DNA of 33,023 nt from JAWXUK01 sp044432725 (GTDB taxonomy: Bacteria > Bacillota > Clostridia > Oscillospirales > Oscillospiraceae), in NCBI GenBank assembly GCA_044432725.1, contig JAWXUL010000028.1, forward strand, positions 1-33,023. The letters run 5' to 3'. The translations under genes and the position numbers were made by a program. Below the pieces are notes generated by a model that did not search any database, had not been told where the DNA came from, and saw only the letters and a program-made list of their open reading frames with translations. The number at the start of each line of letters is the position of its first letter. The first letter of the stretch is position 1. This document shows, in pieces, positions 15,327-23,276 of the stretch.

Positions 15327-17724
15327 CAGAATTGTCAGTGTATTGAAAGATAATTGGTTGTTTTCTAGAGAGTTCAATCATAATAGTAGCGAAATAGCCG
15401 AAAACTGCTACAAAAAGGACTTTGATGATAGCAGTTGGAAAAGAGTAACTGTTCCACATGATTGGGCTGTGGAAGGTCCTTTTTCACCAGATAACGACCC
15501 TCAATATGTCAAAGTCCATGCTGATGGAGTCTTAAAAGAAACTGCTCATATCGGCAGAACAGGAGGACTTCCCATCACTGGTTTGGGTGTTTATCGGAGA
15601 AATTTTACCATTACTCCAGACAGCAAGAGAGTTTTTCTGGAGTTTGATGGGGTGATGTCTTATAGTGAAGTTTATGTCAATGGCATCAATGTTGGTGGCA
15701 GACCTTATGGCTATAGTTCCTTCTCTTTGGACATTAGTGAAGTAGTGATGAAAACAGAAGAAAATACACTTCTTGTCCTTGCAAATCCAAAAGAGACTTC
15801 CTCACGTTGGTATACTGGTGCGGGCATTTATCGTCCTGTGCGTTTGGTGGAGTTACAAGAAACCTTTATCACTTTTAACGGAACTTACATCACCTCAAAA
15901 GTTACGAAAGAAAACACTGCTAAAATTGTGATTCAATCTGACTTTTCAGGAGAGATTAATGAATCTTATCAAGTAGAAGAAGAAATTTTTGCACCTAATG
16001 GTATGAGTATCTCTAAAAAAGTTTCACCTCTTTCTTCTAAAGTAACAACAGAAGTCATCATTCAAAATCCACAACTTTGGGATGTCATCTCCCCTGTTAT
16101 GTATCAGTGTGTGATTCAAATCATCAAAAATGGCACAGTGATTGACCAATATACCAGCAAATTCGGGATTCGCACTGTTGAAATATCCAGAGAGAATGGT
16201 TTTGTTCTCAATCAGAAAAAAATGAAATTACAAGGGGTTTGTTTGCATCACGACTTAGGGATGATTGGAGCAGAAACCAATGTTTATGCCATCAAAAGAC
16301 AACTAGAAATGCTAAAAACTATGGGTTGCAACGCCATAAGATGCACCCACAATCCTTTCTCAAGAGAGTTTATGGACTTGTGCGATGAAATGGGGTTTTT
16401 AGTCATTCCAGAGGCTTTTGACGAATGGAAAGTACCCAAAGTCCCCAACGGCTATACACTTTTGTTTGATGAATGGGCAGAACGGGACCTTATTGACTTG
16501 ATTCGCCGTGATCGAAACCACCCTTCTGTGATCATGTGGAGTTTAGGAAACGAAATTCGAGACCAAAATGAAGAAGAAGGCGTGCTAACGGCTAAATTTC
16601 TTTGTGATATCAGTCACAGGGAAGATCCCACCCGCCCCACAACTTTTGGTATCAATAACCCGACTAAGGCAATCGAATTAGGATTTTGCGATGTTGTAGA
16701 TGTGGTTGGTTTTAATTATCAAGGTAATAACTACGAAAAATATCTAAAAGAGCATCCAAACTGGATTATTTTAGGCAGTGAAACGGCTAGTACAGTGAGT
16801 TCTCGAGGCGTGTATCACTTTCCCCCAGAGAGTGACTTTCCTGTGGCGCCACATCCTTCTGGCTATATTTCGTCCTATGATCTATCAGGTCCAAATTGGG
16901 CATATGTACCAGAGAAAGAATTCGCAGCACAAGACCAATTCCCGAATTTATTAGGCGAATTTGTCTGGACTGGATTTGATTATTTGGGAGAACCTACTCC
17001 TTTTCGGAACCAATGGCCTTCCCACGTCTCTTATTTTGGCATCATTGATATGGCTGGAATACCCAAGGACAGATTTTATAGTTATCAATCTAAATGGAGC
17101 AAAAAGCCTGTATTACACCTCTTTCCCCACTGGAATTGGGAAGAACATCAAAAGATTTCTGTCCATGCTTATAGTAATTGCCATAAAATTGAACTTTTTC
17201 TCAACCAAAAGTCTCTGGGGTTTGCCACAAAAGACAGCTCTATTATTTTAACAGAAAATTCTGAAAAGTGCGCTGAAGTTAAAAGGTTTCGTTTTATCTG
17301 GCATGATGTCACTTATGAATCTGGCGAACTGAAAGCAGTTGGCTATGATATAGATGGAAACTTCATAACTACAGATGTGATTCACACAGCTAGAAATCCC
17401 GAGAAAATAGTAGTAATCCCAGAAAAAACCATCCTTGAAGTGGGTGAATTAGCTTATGTAAGAGTAAAGGTTACTGATATTGATGGAAATCTTTGTCCGA
17501 ACGCTGATGATCTAGTTCATTTTTCTGTCAGTGGTGTGGGCGAATATGTCGCTGCTGATAGTGGTGATCAGTGTAGTACAAGGACTTTTTCAGAGCCTTA
17601 TTGCCCTGTCTTTCACGGAGAATGTGTTTTTTGTTTGCGAACTTTAAAAGAAGGCATCGTCTCTGTGGTGGCAGAGGGGGACAACTTACAAAAATGTAAA
17701 ATCTTTTTAGATGTAAGATCATAA
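15319..17724 (+). CDS. GH2 family beta-galactosidase
   Basis: This 801-aa protein has the GH2 order: a sugar-binding jelly roll (about 1-180), an Ig-like domain (about 180-285), a TIM barrel (about 285-600) and C-terminal Ig-like domains (about 610-801, including a bacterial Ig-like segment near 690). The acid/base E412 lies in SLGNEIRD, and the nucleophile E488 lies in LGSETAS. It has no signal peptide. As last gene of the operon it would remove beta-linked galactose from desulfated oligosaccharides, alternating with GH110 or GH127. A beta-glucuronidase or other GH2 activity is possible in principle, but the residues and context favour galactose. Confidence 0.87.
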   Translation: MSNRIVSVLKDNWLFSREFNHNSSEIAENCYKKDFDDSSWKRVTVPHDWAVEGPFSPDNDPQYVKVHADGVLKETAHIGRTGGLPITGLGVYRRNFTITPDSKRVFLEFDGVMSYSEVYVNGINVGGRPYGYSSFSLDISEVVMKTEENTLLVLANPKETSSRWYTGAGIYRPVRLVELQETFITFNGTYITSKVTKENTAKIVIQSDFSGEINESYQVEEEIFAPNGMSISKKVSPLSSKVTTEVIIQNPQLWDVISPVMYQCVIQIIKNGTVIDQYTSKFGIRTVEISRENGFVLNQKKMKLQGVCLHHDLGMIGAETNVYAIKRQLEMLKTMGCNAIRCTHNPFSREFMDLCDEMGFLVIPEAFDEWKVPKVPNGYTLLFDEWAERDLIDLIRRDRNHPSVIMWSLGNEIRDQNEEEGVLTAKFLCDISHREDPTRPTTFGINNPTKAIELGFCDVVDVVGFNYQGNNYEKYLKEHPNWIILGSETASTVSSRGVYHFPPESDFPVAPHPSGYISSYDLSGPNWAYVPEKEFAAQDQFPNLLGEFVWTGFDYLGEPTPFRNQWPSHVSYFGIIDMAGIPKDRFYSYQSKWSKKPVLHLFPHWNWEEHQKISVHAYSNCHKIELFLNQKSLGFATKDSSIILTENSEKCAEVKRFRFIWHDVTYESGELKAVGYDIDGNFITTDVIHTARNPEKIVVIPEKTILEVGELAYVRVKVTDIDGNLCPNADDLVHFSVSGVGEYVAADSGDQCSTRTFSEPYCPVFHGECVFCLRTLKEGIVSVVAEGDNLQKCKIFLDVRS

Positions 17725-17732
17725 TAAATTAT

Positions 17733-17778
17733 AGCACCATAAGAAAGAGTCATTTCCTTTCTTATGGTGCTTGTTTTT
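17733..17778 (+). terminator. Rho-independent terminator of the GH110-GH2 operon
   Basis: A perfect 15-bp stem (AGCACCATAAGAAAG with CTTTCTTATGGTGCT) with a 9-nt loop is followed by TGTTTTT. It ends the catabolic island. Confidence 0.92.
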
Positions 17779-17944
17779 AGGGATTTATTGCCGTTAGTAC
17801 AGCATCTTAAACATACTAACTACTGTTTTCCAAGGGAAATTCCTTCATTTGAGCGAAAGAATTTTTTGAGCAATGATCAGCTACATCTTTCTATTTTCCC
17901 ATGGTTCAGGAGAAGAAACATGAAAAGAATTTTTTTTCTGCTCA
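17779..17944. other. Intergenic stretch at the junction between the catabolic island and the signalling operon
   Basis: This is 166 bp between the GH2 terminator and the end of the convergent PAS-GGDEF gene. I see no gene, tRNA, direct repeat or clear hairpin in it, and no recognisable attachment site. Confidence 0.5.
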
Positions 17945-20350
17945 TTATTTTTCATTTTCCAAATCTTCATTGTACATTGTCACAATATTTTTCCCGTGAT
18001 GTTTAGAACGATAAAGACCAATATCTGCATGATGATAGAGTTCCTCATAGGCTTCTCCGTGCTCTGGGTAAACAGCAATCCCAATACTTCCATGGATGCT
18101 ATGCCTATTATCTCCTTGGACAATATCCTCTGAAATGGCAGCGAGCAACATTTTTGCTTTCCCCATCAACATATCTTCAGAGGGGATATTCCGTAGAAAT
18201 ACAACAAATTCATCTCCACCCACACGCCCCACTAAGTCTCCGTGACGAGTGTTTTCTTTTAATCTTGCCCCTAGTTCTTTTAGGAGATGATCCCCAAAGG
18301 CATGACCTAAATTATCATTGACATACTTAAAATCGTCTAAGTCGATAAATAAAAGGGCATGAATGTCATCTCTAATGGATTTTGACAAACATTCCGAGGT
18401 TCTTTCCAACATGGCTCGCTTGTTTAGTACTTGCGTCAAATCGTCGTACTGTGCTTGCTGTTCCAGTTGTCTGACACCATCAATGTTCACAACTTTCCCC
18501 AACATTTCGTTCACTGTGCCATCCACATTCATCACAGGAACGGCGATGATTCTTCGGAATCCAAATTCACCGCTTTTTGATTTCATGCGAACTTCTGCCA
18601 TACTAGCGATACCTTTCAATGCTTTATGACCAAACTTGATATATGTCTTTGCATCTTCTGGGTGAATAAAGCCATTTTCACACACTGATTCTGGAAAATT
18701 CGTGGCTACAATGTTGGCACCGAACAGATTTGCCTGTCCATCTACCTTTTCTCTACGAATGAGAGACTTGTTTTTGATATCAATCCGATAGAGCAAATCA
18801 TCAGATAAGTCTTGAATTGCACAAAAATATTGGTTGATATTTTCCAATTCTTGCTCTGTTTTCTTGATATAGTGGATATTTTTACCCTTCCCAATCATTT
18901 CTTTGATTGTGCCGTCATTATTTAACAAAGGCTTAAAAGTCATTCTGTGATACTCATATTCCCCTGTTGGGGTTTTCACTCTGGTATCCAATGAGCCCTC
19001 TTGCCCCAGAATAACTCTTTCGATAAAGTCCACATAATCACGTAAATCCTCTGGGTGAATCACATTTTTCAGGTTTTCTATGTCAGGATAGTTTTCCCCT
19101 TTTGCTGGTAACTGATAAGAATGGGCGTTTGTTTTGTTCCGATATAAAATTCTTTTTTTGATATCAAAACGATAAAGCATGCCACTGGACATACTTTGTA
19201 GAATATGAAAATACTGGTTGAGATTTTCTAATTCTTTCTGAGTTTCTTTCAAGTTATGGACGTTGGTGGCACAGCCTACCATCTCTTTCACACTGCCGTC
19301 TGCTCTGTAAATTGGTTTGAATGTAAAGGTATGATACTCCTTTTCCCCAGAGGGGGTTCTCAACCTTGCTGTGTGCGAGCCTTCTTGACCTAAAACGACC
19401 CTTTCAACATAAGCAATAAAGCCTTCCACGTCCTCTGAATGCAGTGCCTCTTCTAACCACTCTTTGCTTGGGAAATTTTCTGCCACAGCTGGTACGTTGT
19501 ATATTTTCGCTGTTTCTTCATTGCGATACAATGTTCTTGTGCGAATATCAAAACGATATAACAAGCCTTTGCACATGCTTTGTAAAATGCTGAAATACTG
19601 GGTAATATCCTCTAATTGCGCATCTTTTGCGACTTGTCTTTCTACATTGACCATATATGCCATTATTTTATCTGTGCCAGAATTATCCAAAGTTCGGCGA
19701 TGAAGTTCCAAGGAATACCACAAAGCCTTCCCCTTAGAGGTGATTATTTTCATTCTTGTTGTAAAACGGTCGGATTCTGTTAGTTTTTTCTGAATATCAG
19801 CCAATAATTCTTCCCGAATTTCTGGTTGAAACCCGTTGCTGAAATCATTTCCAAAGTGAGAATGGCGCACATCCTCATTAGATTCAAAGACAGCATGAAA
19901 CAGGTCATTACAATGAATCAGGGATAGTTTTTCGTCAAAATTAAGAATCCCCTCTGCTCTGATGGATTGATTCACCTGTGCCACTGCTGTTTCCATACGT
20001 GTGTCATTTTTTGGAATGATTTCGATACAAACCAAAGTCTTTTCTTGGTCAAAAAAGCCAATTTGTATATCAGCAGTGCAAAATCCCCCCTCAGAAGTCT
20101 GGGTTGTGATATTATTCCACACCATCAAATCTTGACCATCCAAGCCCTCTCGTACCATCTCCATCAATCCTTGAGAATGATGCTTGAAGATTGGCTCAAG
20201 GTCGGTGACACCCTCAGAAATTCCGTATAGTTCTTCTGCGATATGGTTGCGATACAGAATCTCTTTCTCACCAAAAACACCCACGATAAAAGCATTGCTA
20301 TAGGTATCTACGTATCTTGTTAATAGCTGACTGAAAATATCCTTTGTCAT
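17945..20350 (-). CDS. Multi-PAS diguanylate cyclase (GGDEF)
   Basis: This 801-aa cytoplasmic protein has an N-terminal PAS-like region (about 1-240), then three tandem PAS_3-like repeats of about 130 residues (about 245-370, 370-500 and 500-630). Each repeat begins QYFxxxQ and contains LLYRxDI or MLYRFDI. A C-terminal GGDEF domain follows (about 635-795). The catalytic motif GGDEF is intact at 711-715, and the product-inhibition site RHGD precedes it by five residues, so it should make c-di-GMP under feedback control. It has no transmembrane segment. A GTG start 54 nt upstream is possible, but the ATG at 20350 has AGAGG before it. It is last in a four-gene - strand operon behind a substrate-binding protein. 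Confidence 0.85.
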   Translation of the reverse strand: MTKDIFSQLLTRYVDTYSNAFIVGVFGEKEILYRNHIAEELYGISEGVTDLEPIFKHHSQGLMEMVREGLDGQDLMVWNNITTQTSEGGFCTADIQIGFFDQEKTLVCIEIIPKNDTRMETAVAQVNQSIRAEGILNFDEKLSLIHCNDLFHAVFESNEDVRHSHFGNDFSNGFQPEIREELLADIQKKLTESDRFTTRMKIITSKGKALWYSLELHRRTLDNSGTDKIMAYMVNVERQVAKDAQLEDITQYFSILQSMCKGLLYRFDIRTRTLYRNEETAKIYNVPAVAENFPSKEWLEEALHSEDVEGFIAYVERVVLGQEGSHTARLRTPSGEKEYHTFTFKPIYRADGSVKEMVGCATNVHNLKETQKELENLNQYFHILQSMSSGMLYRFDIKKRILYRNKTNAHSYQLPAKGENYPDIENLKNVIHPEDLRDYVDFIERVILGQEGSLDTRVKTPTGEYEYHRMTFKPLLNNDGTIKEMIGKGKNIHYIKKTEQELENINQYFCAIQDLSDDLLYRIDIKNKSLIRREKVDGQANLFGANIVATNFPESVCENGFIHPEDAKTYIKFGHKALKGIASMAEVRMKSKSGEFGFRRIIAVPVMNVDGTVNEMLGKVVNIDGVRQLEQQAQYDDLTQVLNKRAMLERTSECLSKSIRDDIHALLFIDLDDFKYVNDNLGHAFGDHLLKELGARLKENTRHGDLVGRVGGDEFVVFLRNIPSEDMLMGKAKMLLAAISEDIVQGDNRHSIHGSIGIAVYPEHGEAYEELYHHADIGLYRSKHHGKNIVTMYNEDLENEK

Positions 20351-20391
20351 TTGAAACCTCTTTCTCTTTCTTTTCTTATGTTTACGTAGTG

Positions 20392-20426
20392 AAAGTGACG
20401 GCACACAAGGTGCATACCGTCACTTT
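20392..20426. promoter_or_regulatory. Intercistronic hairpin between the substrate-binding protein and PAS-GGDEF genes
   Basis: A perfect 10-bp inverted repeat (AAAGTGACGG / CCGTCACTTT) with a 15-nt loop sits in the 107-bp gap. On the transcribed (-) strand no T run follows, so it is not a standard terminator. It may set the mRNA ratio of the two genes. Confidence 0.5.
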
Positions 20427-20457
20427 TTGTTGCACAAGTCTAAATAAAATCGTTCAT

Positions 20458-22143
20458 TTATTCTTTTAAAACAAACCACTCGTCTAAACGTTGGTCAGTA
20501 CGATAGCGAGTATTACCAAAAACAATGTCCTCTGGCACTTCAAGTCGATTGCTGTTGATGAAAACGGCGTCGCTCAGGAGGAACAAGGGCATTTTGTACA
20601 GCAATTCTTGCTCTAAATCCACCAAATCTTGCATATATCCTGTATATTTCACACTGTCTGTGGTGGAAGTGAGGTCTCCGATGAGCGCATCAAATTCCCC
20701 TTCACGTCCCATCAGTTGACTTAAGTTGGCATTGGTTGATAAGTATTCATTGTACCAATCCTCGGTATTCAATGCTGAAAGATTTTTCAGAAGCATATCA
20801 TAAGTGGGTTCTGCGTATAATTCAGCAGCCGAAGCTTTCTTCAATTCTACAGTCAAGCCCACTTCTTCTAAATAACCTGCAATGGTTTCTAACATAATCC
20901 GAGAACTGGTATCCCCAGAATAATAAGCAATGGTGAAAGTTCTATCGAAGTCATAATTTGCTTCTTCCAGTAATTGTCTTGCTTTCGTTGGGTTGTATTC
21001 GAAAAGTTGCTGAGAAAGTTCCAAAGATCCCCCATAAACTGGAGTGGTTTTATTAAAATAAATATCTTCCATCAATGATTCTGTGTCAATGGCATGATAA
21101 ATTGCTTGTCTGACTTTGATATCATGCATGTCTGTATTGGGTTCCCCCTCGTCACCGCCTGCCAGGTTGAAAATAAAATAACGATAAAAATATACTTCGA
21201 CTTGGTGTTCTTCGTAACCTTTCATGGCATTATAGCTGACCATTTTCGTGGGATCTGTGGTGGAATAATAGTCCAACACTTCATTATCATAGTCCCAACA
21301 CATCATGACTGTATCAATTTCTGTCGCTTCATCTGTGTAGTAAGGATTTTTGCTTAAAATGACATTATTATTTTCATCAATGTAATCCACAAAAAACGCA
21401 CCACTACAAACAGGGTTTGCATTGAGGAAGAATTCATGGCCAGAGGTAAATGTTGTCACATCTTCCCCCTCTAAAATATGCTTTGGCAAAGGGACAAACT
21501 GGGTCAGCAACAGGGCGAAATTACTATAGGGAGAATCCAGTTGGATGGAAATGGTGTTTCCCTGAAGGCTCAGCCCAGTTACAGTGTCTGCTTCTCCATT
21601 TGCATATGCTGTTGCCCCCACAATCCGTTGAAAGGTTGCAGATAAATTGGAGTTGACATTCGTACATCTTAAAAATGCTTCAAAACTAAAAAGTACGTCC
21701 TCTACTGTAATTGTTTCACCATCAGACCAATATTGTCCCTCTCGCAAAGTGATCACATAGGTGACACCGTCAGGTAAAATCTCGTATTTTTCTGCTAAAC
21801 TGGGATTGATTTCTGTAAAAGTACTGTCTGTGAGAAAGAGACTGCGAAACAATAATATTTCAGAAAAAGAAGCGTTTCGCCAAGGGTTTGCAACAACCAC
21901 ATCCCCCATGGCTTCCCCATTGTCATTGCCTATGCGGATGATATTGCCATCAATATGCTCTTTGTTGGCAAGGGCATTGTTTTGATCTACTTTAAATCCA
22001 ACACATATTGCTAAAAATACCGCTGTCAGAGCAATATGCAAGGAGATTTGTTGCTTTTTTAACTTCTTTTTGATGGCACCAATATCTACGACACCTTCAC
22101 TGGTCTCCACCAACTTCTGGGAATCAGTATTTTTTTTACTCAT
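20458..22143 (-). CDS. Membrane-anchored family 5 (oligopeptide-type) substrate-binding protein
   Basis: This 561-aa protein has a charged cytoplasmic tail of about 32 residues (IKKKLKKQQ), one transmembrane helix (about 33-50), then a full SBP_bac_5 domain with typical elements (LREGQYWSDGETITVEDVLFSFEA; VRQAIYHAID). There is no lipobox cysteine, so it is an uncleaved membrane anchor rather than a normal lipoprotein. No ABC permease or ATPase gene is nearby. It lies between GGDEF genes in one operon, 14 bp after the preceding gene, which suggests that it senses peptides or similar ligands for c-di-GMP signalling rather than feeding a transporter. That role is inferred. Confidence 0.8.
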   Translation of the reverse strand: MSKKNTDSQKLVETSEGVVDIGAIKKKLKKQQISLHIALTAVFLAICVGFKVDQNNALANKEHIDGNIIRIGNDNGEAMGDVVVANPWRNASFSEILLFRSLFLTDSTFTEINPSLAEKYEILPDGVTYVITLREGQYWSDGETITVEDVLFSFEAFLRCTNVNSNLSATFQRIVGATAYANGEADTVTGLSLQGNTISIQLDSPYSNFALLLTQFVPLPKHILEGEDVTTFTSGHEFFLNANPVCSGAFFVDYIDENNNVILSKNPYYTDEATEIDTVMMCWDYDNEVLDYYSTTDPTKMVSYNAMKGYEEHQVEVYFYRYFIFNLAGGDEGEPNTDMHDIKVRQAIYHAIDTESLMEDIYFNKTTPVYGGSLELSQQLFEYNPTKARQLLEEANYDFDRTFTIAYYSGDTSSRIMLETIAGYLEEVGLTVELKKASAAELYAEPTYDMLLKNLSALNTEDWYNEYLSTNANLSQLMGREGEFDALIGDLTSTTDSVKYTGYMQDLVDLEQELLYKMPLFLLSDAVFINSNRLEVPEDIVFGNTRYRTDQRLDEWFVLKE

Positions 22144-22157
22144 AATCTAGTTCCTTT

Positions 22158-23276
22158 CTAAGTTTCTGTGGGTGTTTCTTCTGTTTTTGGGGACTGTTCC
22201 AGAGATTTTTTCATTTCTCTTTTGTTGACGTACATGGCTTCGTCTGCTTCTTCAAAAAGCTGTCGAGTGGTCAATCCGTCTTCTCCACTTGTGTTGATGG
22301 CATAGCCAATAGCATAGGAAACAGTGAATTTTTTCGTTTCATCCTTGTTAAATTCCTGTGTGACATAAGCCAATTCCCCTAAGAAGCTTTGAATATTTTC
22401 TTCTTTTTCTATATCTTGATGGTAAACGACAAATTCATCTCCACCATAACGACCTAAGAATGGTTTGACGCTGTGGATATTGGTGGCTTCTCGGAGCAAA
22501 CTTGCAAAAGTGCTGATGAGTTCGTCCCCCACTTTATGCCCTTGGATATCATTTGTCTTTTTCAAGTCATTCAAATCAATCACAATGACAGCAGGCTGTC
22601 TCACACGGTCTGTGGGTGTGGCATCTTTCAGAATTTCTTGACATCTGGAGCGATTGTAAAGCCCTGTGGCAATATCCAAAGAAGCAACCACAGCAAGCTC
22701 TGCTCCACTTTTTAATGCCATGGTTGTCATAATCAAGTAGTGCCCTAAGAAAAAGACAATCAAAAACAAGACTCCATAGCTGTTCAGTTGCAATTTTGCA
22801 ATTTCTTCAGCGAGTATTTCTGATTCTTCTGTGATAGCCAAGGATAAATTTGTCATATTATTAAAATGACTGTCACTGGCAAGTAAGATGGAATCCACGT
22901 CATAGGTGGCTTCTGGGTCATCTTCTGATAATTCAAAGAGTTCCATCAAGGTATTCCAGTTAAGGATTACAGCGTTGGCGATTTCTTGAATCGCTTCTTT
23001 CTCCAGTAAGGACAAACTCTCTGGATTTGTATAATCCAGATTTCTTAATGTTTCTGCGTTAATATAAAAGATGACTTTATTGTCTTTGTTGTTTGCATTG
23101 ATCATTTTTGCCAGACGTTGTGTACTGGAACTTAAATATTCCACTTGGGATAAATCACTAATCAGTTCATTTTGCTGTGACATCATCATATTCACCCGAT
23201 AGGTCATAGAGGAAAACAAAAAAGCCAGCCCCACTACAATCAACCAAATATAATTCCCTTTTCTTCGTTCTCTCAT
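22158..23276 (-). CDS. Membrane diguanylate cyclase with extracytoplasmic helical sensor
   Basis: This 372-aa protein has a transmembrane helix at about 9-25, an extracytoplasmic mostly helical domain (about 30-165, with hydrophobic heptad-like pattern), a second transmembrane helix (about 170-188), and a GGDEF domain (about 195-355). GGDEF is intact at 278-282, but the inhibition-site positions before it read SVKP, so feedback by c-di-GMP through an RxxD site is not expected. Its start overlaps the stop of the GGDEF-EAL gene (ATGA), indicating coupled translation. The sensor domain resembles four-helix chemoreceptor-type ligand domains in form. Its ligand is unknown. Confidence 0.85.
   Translation of the reverse strand: MRERRKGNYIWLIVVGLAFLFSSMTYRVNMMMSQQNELISDLSQVEYLSSSTQRLAKMINANNKDNKVIFYINAETLRNLDYTNPESLSLLEKEAIQEIANAVILNWNTLMELFELSEDDPEATYDVDSILLASDSHFNNMTNLSLAITEESEILAEEIAKLQLNSYGVLFLIVFFLGHYLIMTTMALKSGAELAVVASLDIATGLYNRSRCQEILKDATPTDRVRQPAVIVIDLNDLKKTNDIQGHKVGDELISTFASLLREATNIHSVKPFLGRYGGDEFVVYHQDIEKEENIQSFLGELAYVTQEFNKDETKKFTVSYAIGYAINTSGEDGLTTRQLFEEADEAMYVNKREMKKSLEQSPKTEETPTET

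Noticed and set aside
17764..18006. An 80-codon + strand frame after the GH2 terminator
   Set aside because: It begins within the terminator's trailing sequence, runs into the end of the convergent GGDEF gene, lacks a ribosome site and shows no recognisable motif.
20392..20426. The 10-bp hairpin as a rho-independent terminator
   Set aside because: A T run follows only in the + direction, where there is no gene to terminate. In the transcribed - direction the stem is followed by mixed sequence.
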